Shown here in pieces: positions 41,853 to 49,807 of a stretch of DNA of 64,000 nucleotides. Numbering within the stretch: position 1 is the first letter of the stretch; every line of letters begins with the position of its first letter. The notes under the pieces are model-generated. The model did no database searches, was not told where the DNA came from, and was given only the letters and a program-made list of their open reading frames with translations. The stretch is from VRUE01 sp963745915. Its GTDB lineage: Bacteria; Actinomycetota; Thermoleophilia; Solirubrobacterales; 70-9. Location: the NCBI GenBank assembly GCA_963745915.1, contig CAVUZA010000002.1:1054001-1118000 (forward strand). The letters run 5' to 3'. The translations under genes were made by a program, and so were the position numbers.

Positions 41853-42018
41853 GCGCGATGGAGGTCGGCGGCCCTGCAGCGTCTCCGTCATCCTGTGATC
41901 GCCTCCGAACGGGCTCGCGGCGGAGGATCTGCTGACGCGGCCGGGCTAACGGCGGGCAGCTCATTGGCTTTGATGGGTGAGCGGCGGGAGCTGTGGGGAG
42001 CCCTTGTCTTGCGATCAT

Positions 42019-42108
42019 TGCTATCGCCTGCTCGATACCAATGTCATCTCCGAGTTGCGTGAGGGCGAGCGAGCCAACCGGAGCGTTGTCTCCCGACTCG
42101 GCGGCTGC
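42019..42108 (+). pseudogene. PIN toxin (VapC) N-terminal scrap
   Basis: The frame reads RLLDTNVISELREGERANRS, the characteristic start of a VapC PIN domain with its first catalytic Asp, then loses homology. No antitoxin remains upstream. It sits just before the broken tRNA-Ala. Confidence 0.6.
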
Positions 42109-42155
42109 ACTGGACAGACTGGCTCGCCCGCCTCGGACAACCACCCTCGCCCTCC

Positions 42156-42193
42156 GTGCGATCCAGGCGCTCTTCCAACTGAGCTGCAGCCCC
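42156..42193 (-). pseudogene. tRNA-Ala(CGC) 5'-half remnant
   Basis: On the minus strand GGGGCTGCAGCTCAGTTGGA continues to GGATCGCAC, i.e. acceptor, D arm and anticodon up to the anticodon loop. It matches the intact tRNA at 38674 in 34 of 38 bases. Homology ends exactly in the anticodon loop, a common integrase crossover point. It lies 14 bases beyond the hypF stop and marks the right edge of the accessory region. Confidence 0.82.
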
Positions 42194-42206
42194 GCGGCGA
42201 GGGCCT

Positions 42207-44519
42207 TCAGCCACTGCCCCTACGGGCTGCGGCCGCGATCGCGGCCTGGCCGTAGGCGATGCCGCCGTCGTTGGGCGGCAGCCGTTCGGGGACGAGGACG
42301 CGCAGGCCGGCGGCGCGCAGGCGCCCGGCGGTGCGTTCGAGCAGCAGCCGGTTCTGGAAGACGCCGCCGGAGAGGACGGCGGTGCCGAGGCCGCGGGCCT
42401 CGGCCGACGTGGTGAGCGCGGCGGCGGTGGCGGCGGCGAGGCCGTTGTGGAAGCGGGCCGAGACGTCCGCCACGCTCGCCCCCGCGCCGAGGTCGTCGAG
42501 CAGCGCCCGCAGGGCGGGGCGCGGGTCGACGATCAGCGCCGGCGCGCCGGCGGGGCCGCCCTCGCCGCTCAGCGCGAACGGGTAGGCGCCGCGCTCGGTG
42601 CCCCGGGCGGCGGCTTCGAGCTCCATCGCCGCCTGGCCCTCGTGGCCGATGCGGGCACGCAGGCCGACAACCGCGGCGACCGCGTCGAAGAGGCGCCCGG
42701 CGCTGGTGGTGAGCGGCGAGGCGGTGCCGGCGGCGGCGAGCGCGGCAACGCCCTCCCACTCGTCCTGCCTCACCTCCCCCACCAGCCCCCGCGGCAGCGG
42801 CGGCAGCGCCTCCCCCCGTGCCGCCGCCAGCCAGGCACAGGCCATCCGCCAGGGCTGGCGCGCGGCGGTGTCGCCGCCCGGCAGCGGCACCGCGAGCAGG
42901 GCGCCCGCCCGCTCGAACCCGGTCGCGTCGCCGGCGAGGATCTCGCCGCCCCACACGGTGCCGTCGGTGCCGAGGCCGGCGCCGTCGAAGATCGCCCCCA
43001 CGGCCGGCCCCCCGTTGCCGTGCTCGGCCAGGCAGGCCGCGAGGTGCGCGTGGTGGTGCTGGACCGCGAGCGTCTCGACGCCCGCCCGCTCGAGCGCGTA
43101 GCGGCTCGCGACGTAGTCGGGGTGGAGGTCGTGGGCGAGGAGCTCGGGAACGACGCCGCAGAGCCGTTCGAGGTGGCCGACGCCGCGCTCGAAGGCGCGC
43201 CGGGACTCGAGGCTGCGCAGGTCGCCCGCCTGGGGCCCGACCCAGGCGCGCTCGCCGGCGGCGAGGCAGAAGGCCGACTTCAGCTCGGCCCCGCAGGCGA
43301 GCAGGGGCCGGCTCGCCGGGGAGAGCGGGAGCGCCCGCGGGACGTAGCCCCGCGAGCGGCGCAGCAGCAGCGGCGCCGGGGAGGCGGCGCGCACGACCGA
43401 GTCCTCGGCGCTGGTCTCGATCGGCCGGTCGTGGACGAGCAGGGCGTCGGCGACGGGGCCCAGGCGCTCCAGCGCCTCGGTGTCGCGGTGGACGATCGGC
43501 TCCTCGGAGAGGTTGCCCGAGGTCATCACCAGGGGCACGCCCGCGTCGGCGATCAGCAGGTGGTGCAGGGGGGAGTGGGGCAGCATCAGGCCGAGGTCGG
43601 CGCAGCCGGGGGCGACGGAGGGAGCGACCGCGGCCCCGGACCGGCGGCGGGCGAGGACGATCGGCCGCTCCGGCCCGCGCAGCAGCCGCTCCTCGGGGGG
43701 GCCGAGCTCGACCAGCTCGCGGGCGGCGCTCAGGTCGCGCACGAGCAGGGCGAAGGGCTTGCTCTCGCGCCGCTTGCGGGCGCGCAGTTCGGCGACGGCG
43801 GCCTCGTCGGTCGCCCGGCAGGCGAGGTGGTAGCCGCCCACCCCCTTGACGGCGAGGATCGCGCCCCCCGCCAGCAGCGCCGCCGCGGCCGCCACCGCGT
43901 CGGCATGGCCGCCCGCCGGCAGCGGCTCGCCCGCCGCGCCCAGCAGCCGCGCCCGCGGCCCGCACTCCGGGCAGGCGTTCGGCTCGGCGTGGAAGCGGCG
44001 GTCAGCCGGGTCCTCGTACTCGGCGCGGCAGGCCGGGCACATCTCGAACCCGGCCATCGTCGTCCGCGCGCGGTCGTAGGGGGTCGAGCGCACGATCGTG
44101 AAGCGCGGGCCGCACTCGGTGCAGTTGACGAAGGGGTAGCGATGGCGGCGGTCGGCCGGGTCGGAGAGCTCGGCCAGGCAGGCGTCGCAGGTGGCGACGT
44201 CGGGCGGCACCGGCGCCGCCCCTCCTGCCCGCTCCGAGCCGGCGACGCGGAAGCCGCGCTCGCCGCGCGCCGCCAGCTCGGTCGTCCGCAGCGCCTCGAC
44301 CGTGGCCAGCGGCGGCGCCTCAAAGCGCAGCCGGCGCAGGAACTCCTCCACCCGCGCCGGCTCGCCCTCGACCTCCAGCTCGACCCCCTCGGCCCCGTTG
44401 AGGACGAAGCCGGCCAGCTCCAGCTCGCCGGCCAGGCGGAAGGCGAAGGGCCGGAAGCCGACCCCCTGCACGGTGCCGCCGACCCGGACCGCTACCCGGC
44501 GGCGAACGAGCTCAGCCAC
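42207..44519 (-). CDS. hypF: Carbamoyltransferase HypF
   Basis: HypF (770 aa) starts cyanide-ligand synthesis for the NiFe centre by carbamoylating the HypE C-terminal Cys. Domains in order: acylphosphatase (VRVGGTVQGVGFRPFAFRLA), two zinc fingers (CDACLAELSDP, CTECGPRFT, CPACRAEYEDP, CPECGPRARL), YrdC-like (GVGGYHLACRATDEAAVAEL, KRRESKPFALLVRD) and the Kae1-like C-domain (HDLHPDY, VQHHHAHLAACLAEHG, GGVFQNRLL). The GTG start at 44519 lies inside hypB. Last gene of the hydrogenase operon. Confidence 0.95.
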   Translation of the reverse strand: MAELVRRRVAVRVGGTVQGVGFRPFAFRLAGELELAGFVLNGAEGVELEVEGEPARVEEFLRRLRFEAPPLATVEALRTTELAARGERGFRVAGSERAGGAAPVPPDVATCDACLAELSDPADRRHRYPFVNCTECGPRFTIVRSTPYDRARTTMAGFEMCPACRAEYEDPADRRFHAEPNACPECGPRARLLGAAGEPLPAGGHADAVAAAAALLAGGAILAVKGVGGYHLACRATDEAAVAELRARKRRESKPFALLVRDLSAARELVELGPPEERLLRGPERPIVLARRRSGAAVAPSVAPGCADLGLMLPHSPLHHLLIADAGVPLVMTSGNLSEEPIVHRDTEALERLGPVADALLVHDRPIETSAEDSVVRAASPAPLLLRRSRGYVPRALPLSPASRPLLACGAELKSAFCLAAGERAWVGPQAGDLRSLESRRAFERGVGHLERLCGVVPELLAHDLHPDYVASRYALERAGVETLAVQHHHAHLAACLAEHGNGGPAVGAIFDGAGLGTDGTVWGGEILAGDATGFERAGALLAVPLPGGDTAARQPWRMACAWLAAARGEALPPLPRGLVGEVRQDEWEGVAALAAAGTASPLTTSAGRLFDAVAAVVGLRARIGHEGQAAMELEAAARGTERGAYPFALSGEGGPAGAPALIVDPRPALRALLDDLGAGASVADVSARFHNGLAAATAAALTTSAEARGLGTAVLSGGVFQNRLLLERTAGRLRAAGLRVLVPERLPPNDGGIAYGQAAIAAAARRGSG

Positions 44520-45160
44520 TGGGCCCAGGCCTCGATGCCCTCGCCCGTGCGCGCGCTCATGGTCAGCACGGTCGCCCCGGGGTTGACCGCCTCGACGTTG
44601 GCGAGCAGTCGCTCGAGGTCGAAGTCGAGGTGGGGGAGGAGGTCGATCTTGTTGACGCAGATCAGCTCGCAGCTGCGGAACATCAGCGGGTACTTGAGCG
44701 GCTTGTCCTCGCCCTCGGCGACCGAGCAGATCATCGCCCGGGCGCCCTCGCCGACGCGGAACTCGGCCGGGCAGACGAGGTTGCCGACGTTCTCGATCGC
44801 CAGCAGGTCGATCTCCTCCAGCGGCAGGTCCGGGATCGCGGAGCGGACCATGTTGGCGTCGAGGTGGCACTCGCCGCCGAAGCCGGGGTCGGTGTTGAGC
44901 TGGACCACGGGGACGTGCAGGTGGGCGATCCGGTCGGCGTCGAGGCTGCCCTGCACGTCGCCCTCGAGCACGCCGATCCGGGTCTCGCCCAGCCCCGCCT
45001 CGATCGCCCGCTCCAGCAGCGCCGTCTTGCCGGCCCCCGGGGCCGACATCAGGTTGAGCACCCGCACCCCGGCGCGCTCGAAGTCCTCGCGGTTGGCGCG
45101 CGCGATCGTCTCGTTCGCGTCGAGCACGCCCTCGGCGACCGTGACCCTCACCCTATGCAT
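44492..45160 (-). CDS. hypB: Hydrogenase nickel-insertion GTPase HypB
   Basis: A 222-aa SIMIBI GTPase that delivers nickel with HypA. MSAPGAGKTALLERAIE is the P-loop, LEGDVQGSLDADRI, ENVGNLVCPAEF and CVNKIDLLPHLD (NKxD) follow, and the metal-site Cys/His pair lies in FGGECHLDANMV. The His-rich nickel-storage stretch and the N-terminal CXXCGC motif of some HypB proteins are absent. Start overlaps hypA by eight bases; its end overlaps hypF. Confidence 0.95.
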   Translation of the reverse strand: MHRVRVTVAEGVLDANETIARANREDFERAGVRVLNLMSAPGAGKTALLERAIEAGLGETRIGVLEGDVQGSLDADRIAHLHVPVVQLNTDPGFGGECHLDANMVRSAIPDLPLEEIDLLAIENVGNLVCPAEFRVGEGARAMICSVAEGEDKPLKYPLMFRSCELICVNKIDLLPHLDFDLERLLANVEAVNPGATVLTMSARTGEGIEAWAQWLSSFAAG

Positions 45161-45401
45161 GGGCGGGCTCCTCGACCTCGATCCAGGCGACTTCGAGCTG
45201 CTCGCCGGGCAGCGTCTCGATCTCCAGCTCGGCCCCCTCGCAGCCCGTGTCGCGGGCGATGATCTCGAAGTAGAAGGCGAGCGAGCCGGGGGCTGCCTGG
45301 CGCATCGACCCGACCCTGACGTGGACGGCCTCGACCGGCCGTCCCCCGGCGTGACGCAGGGCGGCGTCGACGATCGCGCGCGAGAGGGCGAGCTCGTGCA
45401 T
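45153..45401 (-). CDS. hypA: HypA-like nickel metallochaperone without zinc domain
   Basis: An 82-aa protein against the usual 113. It starts with the nickel-binding MHELALSRAIVDAAL and continues through VHVRVGSMRQAAPGSLAFYF and GAELEIETLPG, then passes straight to EQLEVAWIEVEEP, the usual last strand. The zinc-binding loop with two CxxC motifs, about 30-35 residues, is missing in frame. Only one Cys (RDTGCEGA) remains. HypA nickel transfer may still work, but the structural zinc site cannot form. Confidence 0.85.
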   Translation of the reverse strand: MHELALSRAIVDAALRHAGGRPVEAVHVRVGSMRQAAPGSLAFYFEIIARDTGCEGAELEIETLPGEQLEVAWIEVEEPAHA

Positions 45402-45414
45402 CAGCTCACCATCC

Positions 45415-46488
45415 TCAGCAGATCCTCGGCAGCGGGTCGCCGGCGAGCAGATCCATCACCCTCCGGCCGCCGAAGCCGGTCGCGACCAGGACCATCCCCG
45501 GCGGCTCGGCGAGGACCGTGCCGACCTCGGCCGCCGCCTCGCAGCCCGGCGCCGAGCGCAGCGCGGCCAGCGCCGCCTCGGCCCCCTCGGGGGCGACGAA
45601 GGCGACCAGCACGCCCTCGTTGGCGATGTACATCGGGTCGATGCCGAGCAGCTCGGCCGCGGCGGCGACCTCGGGCTGGACCGGCACGGCGCCCTCGCTG
45701 ACCTCGACGCCGACGCCCGAGGCGCGGGCCAGCTCGTTGAGCGCCGAGGCGACGCCGCCGCGGGTGGCGTCGCGCAGGCAGCGCAGCGAGGGGCCGGCGG
45801 CGTCGAGCATCGCCTCGACCGCGGGCCAGAGCGGGCGCGTGTCGGAGGCGATCTCGGCGTCGAGCCCGAGCTCGTCGCGGGCGAGCATGATCGCGGTGCC
45901 GTGGGCGCCGACCGGGCCGGAGACGAGCACCCGGTCGCCGGGCTCGATCGTCCCCGTGCCGAGGCTCGCCCGGCCGTCGATCCGTCCCAGCCCGGTCGTG
46001 CAGACGTACATCGAGTCGCAGTGGCCGCGCTCGACCACCTTGGTGTCGCCGGCGACGATCTCGGCCCCGGCCGCCTCCGCCGCGGCGGCGATCGTCTCGA
46101 CCTCGGCCCGCAGCTCCGCCGCCGGCAGCCCCTCCTCGAGCACCAGCGAGACGGTCAGCGCCAGCGGCCGGGCGCCGGAGACGGCGAGGTCGTTGACCGT
46201 GCCGTTGACCGCCAGCTCGCCGATCGAGCCCCCGGGGAAGCGGATCGGCCGCACGACGAAGCTGTCGGTCGTGATCGCCAGGCCGGCCCCCTCGACCTCG
46301 ACCGTGCCCGCGTCGCCCAGCTCGGCCAGCGCCGCCGAGCCGAAGGCGGGGACCAGCAGGCCCTCGATCAGGGTCTGGGAGGCCTTGCCGCCGGCCCCGT
46401 GCGACATCGTCACCAGCTCGTCCTTGAAGCGCGGCCGCTTGCCGCGCGCCGTCTCGATGATCTCCAGCACCCGCTCCTCGGACCTCAC
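45415..46488 (-). CDS. hypE: Hydrogenase maturation protein HypE
   Basis: HypE (357 aa) dehydrates the carbamoyl group on its C-terminal Cys to thiocyanate, the source of CN ligands. It has VTMSHGAGGKASQTLIEGLL, ITTDSFVVRPIRFPGGSIGE, LAVNGTVNDLAVSGA, VAGDTKVVERG, and ends in PRIC, the required terminal Cys. The GTG start overlaps the hypD stop. Confidence 0.95.
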   Translation of the reverse strand: MRSEERVLEIIETARGKRPRFKDELVTMSHGAGGKASQTLIEGLLVPAFGSAALAELGDAGTVEVEGAGLAITTDSFVVRPIRFPGGSIGELAVNGTVNDLAVSGARPLALTVSLVLEEGLPAAELRAEVETIAAAAEAAGAEIVAGDTKVVERGHCDSMYVCTTGLGRIDGRASLGTGTIEPGDRVLVSGPVGAHGTAIMLARDELGLDAEIASDTRPLWPAVEAMLDAAGPSLRCLRDATRGGVASALNELARASGVGVEVSEGAVPVQPEVAAAAELLGIDPMYIANEGVLVAFVAPEGAEAALAALRSAPGCEAAAEVGTVLAEPPGMVLVATGFGGRRVMDLLAGDPLPRIC

Positions 46489-47600
46489 GCCGGCGTCCCC
46501 TCGCGGGCGAAGCGCCCGTAGTTGTAGTAGGCCGCGCAGGCCCCCTCGGGCGAGACCATGCAGGTGCCGATCGCGTGCTCGGGCGTGCAGGCGGTGCCGA
46601 AGACCTTGCACTCCCAGGGCTTGATCGCGCCCTTCAGCACCTCCCCGCACTGGCAGGCCTCGGGGTCGGCGACGCTGCGGCCGGGCAGCCGGTGGCGCAG
46701 CTCGGCGTCGTGCGCGGCGTAGGCCTCGGTCAGCTTGAAGGCGCTGCGCGGGATCTCGCCGAGGCCGCGCCACTCGAAGCTCTCGCGCAGCTCGAATACC
46801 TCGTCCATCGCCTTCAGCGCCACCGGGTTGCCCGCGGCGGGGACGACGCGGCGGTACTGGTTCTCCACCTCGCAGCGCCCCTCGCCGAGCTGGCGCAGCA
46901 GCATCTCGATCGCCTGCAGGATGTCGAGCGGCTCGAAGCCGGCGACGACGAAGGGCTTGCCGTGCTCGGCCGGGATGAAGTCGAAGGGCCGGGCGCCGAC
47001 CACGGTGGCGACGTGGCCGGGGCCGACGAAGCCGTCGAGGCTGAGGTCGGGCAGCGCCAGCAGCGCCTGCAGCGGCGGCACGATCGCGACGTGGTTGCAG
47101 AAGCAGGAGAAGTTGGCGAGACGTTCGGCCCGCGCCCGCATCAGGGTCAGTGCGGTCGAGGGGGCGGTGGTCTCGAACCCGATCGCGAAGAAGACGACCT
47201 CGCGCTCGGGGTTCTCGCGGGCGATGCGCAGCGCGTCGAGCGGCGAGTAGACGACGCGGACGTCGGCCCCCGCCGCCTTCGCCTCGAGCAGCGTGCGCTC
47301 CGATCCCGGCACCCGCATCATGTCGCCGAAGCAGGCGAGGATCACGTTCTCGTCCGCGGCGATCGCGATCCCGTCGTCGACCCGGCCCATCGGGATCACG
47401 CAGACCGGGCAGCCCGGCCCGTGCACCATCTCGACCTCGTCGGGCAGCAGGTCGTCGATCCCGTAGCGGTAGATCGAGTGCGTGTGGCCGCCGCAGATCT
47501 CCATCAGCTTGTAGTGGCGGCCGGGCTCGAGCAGGGAGAGGATCTGGGCCGCGAGGGCGGCACCGAGCTCGGCATTGCGGAACTCCTCGACGAACCTCAC
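46485..47600 (-). CDS. hypD: Hydrogenase maturation protein HypD
   Basis: HypD (371 aa) holds a 4Fe-4S cluster and the scaffold for the Fe(CN)2CO unit together with HypC. LMEICGGHTHSIYRYGIDDL, HGPGCPVCVIPMGRVDDGIA, FAIGFETTAPSTAL, FVGPGHVATVVGARPFDFI and the Cys-rich C-terminus (ACQCGEVLKGAIKPWECKVF, then GTACTPEHAIGTCMVSPEGA) are all present. Overlaps hypC and hypE by four bases each. Confidence 0.95.
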   Translation of the reverse strand: MRFVEEFRNAELGAALAAQILSLLEPGRHYKLMEICGGHTHSIYRYGIDDLLPDEVEMVHGPGCPVCVIPMGRVDDGIAIAADENVILACFGDMMRVPGSERTLLEAKAAGADVRVVYSPLDALRIARENPEREVVFFAIGFETTAPSTALTLMRARAERLANFSCFCNHVAIVPPLQALLALPDLSLDGFVGPGHVATVVGARPFDFIPAEHGKPFVVAGFEPLDILQAIEMLLRQLGEGRCEVENQYRRVVPAAGNPVALKAMDEVFELRESFEWRGLGEIPRSAFKLTEAYAAHDAELRHRLPGRSVADPEACQCGEVLKGAIKPWECKVFGTACTPEHAIGTCMVSPEGACAAYYNYGRFAREGTPA

Positions 47601-47875
47601 TCGATCGCGCTCCCCTTCAGCTCGTCGAGCTCCTGCTCGTACTCGTCGCCCATCTCGGCGAGCAGCTTCAGGGTTGCCTCGGCCTCGTCGGGGTCGACCC
47701 TGGAGATCGCGAAGCCGACGTGGATCAGCACCCAGTCGCCCGGCCCGACCCCGCCGTCGTCATCGTCGAGCAGGCCGACGCTGACGTTGCGCTTGACCCC
47801 GGCCACGTCGACCCGGGCGAGCCGGTTGGGCTCGTCGACGATCTCGAGCACTTGACCGGGAATCGCCAGGCACAT
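47597..47875 (-). CDS. hypC: Hydrogenase assembly chaperone HypC
   Basis: HypC (92 aa) starts with the diagnostic MCLAIPGQVLEI, whose Cys2 binds the iron unit and hands it to the large subunit. GVKRNVSVGLLDD and GDWVLIHVGFAISRVDPDEA follow. The C-terminus is acidic and helical. First of the overlapping hypC-D-E set. Confidence 0.95.
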   Translation of the reverse strand: MCLAIPGQVLEIVDEPNRLARVDVAGVKRNVSVGLLDDDDGGVGPGDWVLIHVGFAISRVDPDEAEATLKLLAEMGDEYEQELDELKGSAIE

Positions 47876-47939
47876 CGCACGATCCAACGTACCACCGCAG
47901 GCGCAACGCGTTGCGGCCCTCCCAGGACCGTAAGGTGTT

Positions 47940-48395
47940 TCACCCGGAGGGGTGGAGGTCGGCGAGGGCGGTCTCGGCCACGCGCTCGGCGGCGGCGCGG
48001 ACGGCGGGGGAGGGCTCGGCGCCGGTCTCGAAGCTCGCCGCCTCGATCCCATAGAGGACCAGCCGGGGCGGCAGTCGCTCCAGAGCCCGGGCCAGCTCGA
48101 TCGCCTCGGCCAGGCCGAGCGCGTGGGTCGAGGCGCCGGCGAGGGACGCGGGCAACGGCCCGGCGGCGGCTTCGACGCGGTGGACTTCCCCCGCCTCGCC
48201 GCCGGAGCAGACGGCGTCGGCGAGGAGCACCGCCTCGGCGCCCTCCCAGGCTTCGATCAAGCCGACTGGCTCCCCTTCCAGCTCGCAGACCTCGATCCCA
48301 TCCGCCCCCCGCGCCCGCAGCGCCCGCGCCGCCAGCAGTCCGGCGGCGTCGTCGCCGCGCAGCGGGTTGCCGATGCCGACGAAGAGCCGCCTCAT
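47940..48395 (-). CDS. NiFe-hydrogenase maturation protease (HyaD/HycI type)
   Basis: A 151-aa endopeptidase that removes the large-subunit tail after nickel insertion. FVGIGNPLRGDDAAGLLAAR carries the first nickel-binding Asp, LLADAVCSGG the second acid, and STHALGLAEAIELARAL the His. The ATG at 48395 is preferred, since longer versions translate the R2 palindrome. Its substrate is the large subunit encoded just upstream. Confidence 0.9.
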   Translation of the reverse strand: MRRLFVGIGNPLRGDDAAGLLAARALRARGADGIEVCELEGEPVGLIEAWEGAEAVLLADAVCSGGEAGEVHRVEAAAGPLPASLAGASTHALGLAEAIELARALERLPPRLVLYGIEAASFETGAEPSPAVRAAAERVAETALADLHPSG

Positions 48396-48405
48396 CGCCC
48401 TCCGT

Positions 48406-48450
48406 TCCGGTGCGCCTTTTGGACCCCATGGGTACATAAAGCGCACCGGA
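48406..48450. repeat. Palindromic element R2, copy b
   Basis: A 45-base imperfect palindrome, the reverse complement of copy a (26152-26196) except for three central bases. It lies in the hydrogenase operon between the large subunit stop (48454) and the protease start (48395). Confidence 0.85.
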
Positions 48451-48453
48451 GCG

Positions 48454-49749
48454 TCATCGGCGCTCGACCTCGAGGTCGAGGAAGTGGGTCGAGCAGGAGA
48501 TGCAGGGGTCGTAGTTGCGGATCGTCTGCTCGCAGCGGTGACGCAGCTCGTCGTCGGGGAGGGAGGTGTGGGCGGCGACGAACTCGCGCAGGTCCTCCTC
48601 GATCGAGCGCTGGTTCTGCGAGGTCGGCGGCACGATCCAGGCCGAGACGATCTCGCCCGCGGCGTCGATCTCGTAGCGGTGGTAGAGCAGCCCCCGCGGG
48701 GCCTCGGAGACGCCGTGGCCGACGGCGGCGCGCGGCTCCCACTCCACCGCGGGGGTGTTGGGCCGCTCGTAGGCGTCGATCAGGCGCAGCGCCTCGTCGA
48801 AGGCGTAGAGGATCTCGACCGCGCGGACGACGATGCTGCGGAAGGGATTGCGGCAGCCGTCGCCGATCCCGGCCTCGGCCGCCGCCTCGGCGGCGAGCGG
48901 CGAGAGGCACTCGCGGTTGAGCTCGAAGCGGGCCAGCGGCCCGGTCAGGTAGGCGCCCCGCTCGCGCACCCGCGCGTGCAGGGCGGTCGAGTGCGGCACC
49001 TGCTCCTCCTCGAAGGTCGCGTCGAACCCGGCCGGGGCGACGTCGACGCCCTTCGAAGAGACGATCCGGCCGCGGTCGATCGGGTACTCGCCCTCGACCT
49101 CGGAGCGCAGTGAGACCAGCTCGTAGTCGCGCTCCAGCTCGGGGAACTCGAGGCCGGCGGTCCAGCGCACCGTCTCCAGCGCCTCGGTCCGGCAGCGCTC
49201 GAGGTCGTCGCGCAACTCCTCCAGCTGGCGCCGCTCGGGCGCCCGGTAGAAGCCGCCGACGCGGACGTTGACCGGGTGCACGGCGCGCCCGCCGACGACC
49301 TCGATCAGGCGGTTGCCGGCCTTCTTCGCCCGCAGCCCGCGCTCGACCACCTCGCGGTGGTCGCCGGCCATCGCGATGCCGCTCTCGTAGCCGAGGAAGT
49401 CGGGCGCGTGCAGCATGTAGAGGTGCAGGCAGTGGCTCTCGATCCACTCGCCGCAGTAGATCAGGCGGCGCAGGAGGCGCAGCTGCCCGGAGACCTCGAT
49501 CCCGAGCGCGTCCTCCATCGCCTGGCAGGCGCTGGTCTGGTAGGCGACCGGGCAGATCCCGCAGATGCGGGCGGTGATGTCGGGGGCCTCGCCCAGCGCC
49601 CGGCCGCGCAGCAGGGCCTCGAAGAAGCGCGGCGGCTCGAAGATCCGCAGCTCGACCTCCTCGACCTCTTCGCCGCGCAGGCGCACTCGCATCGCGCCCT
49701 CGCCCTCGACCCGGGCCAGGTAGTTGGTCTCGATCCGGCGCCTGCTCAT
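48454..49749 (-). CDS. hydA: Group 3b NiFe-hydrogenase large (alpha) subunit
   Basis: The catalytic subunit (431 aa) carrying the NiFe(CN)2CO centre. The L1 motif is RICGICPVAYQTSACQAMED and the L2 motif DPCISCSTHFLDLEVERR at the C-terminus; maturation would cut after the His, releasing nine residues. SQNQRSIEEDLREF and GLLYHRYEID are typical of the 3b/3d group. With the diaphorase-type beta/gamma subunits it forms a cytoplasmic, NADP(H)-linked bidirectional enzyme (sulfhydrogenase type). Start ATG has GGAAGGGG ahead. Confidence 0.95.
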   Translation of the reverse strand: MSRRRIETNYLARVEGEGAMRVRLRGEEVEEVELRIFEPPRFFEALLRGRALGEAPDITARICGICPVAYQTSACQAMEDALGIEVSGQLRLLRRLIYCGEWIESHCLHLYMLHAPDFLGYESGIAMAGDHREVVERGLRAKKAGNRLIEVVGGRAVHPVNVRVGGFYRAPERRQLEELRDDLERCRTEALETVRWTAGLEFPELERDYELVSLRSEVEGEYPIDRGRIVSSKGVDVAPAGFDATFEEEQVPHSTALHARVRERGAYLTGPLARFELNRECLSPLAAEAAAEAGIGDGCRNPFRSIVVRAVEILYAFDEALRLIDAYERPNTPAVEWEPRAAVGHGVSEAPRGLLYHRYEIDAAGEIVSAWIVPPTSQNQRSIEEDLREFVAAHTSLPDDELRHRCEQTIRNYDPCISCSTHFLDLEVERR

Positions 49750-49760
49750 CCCACCCCCTT

Positions 49761-49803
49761 CCGCTGTTCCTCATCCACATATAGGAGGGATGAGGAACAG
49801 CGG
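49761..49803. repeat. Perfect 16-bp hairpin between small and large subunit genes
   Basis: Arms 49761-49776 and 49788-49803 with an 11-base loop containing TATAGGAG. It is placed after the small subunit stop (49808) and 12 bases before the large subunit start (49749), inside the operon. It could be an mRNA-stability or attenuation hairpin, or another palindromic insert. Confidence 0.75.
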
Positions 49804-49807
49804 GGCG

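Noticed and set aside
47902..47915. Palindrome CGCAACGCGTTGCG upstream of hypC
   Set aside because: Only 14 bases and GC-rich; shares ACGCGTT with the hairpin at 63593 but too short to call a repeat or operator.
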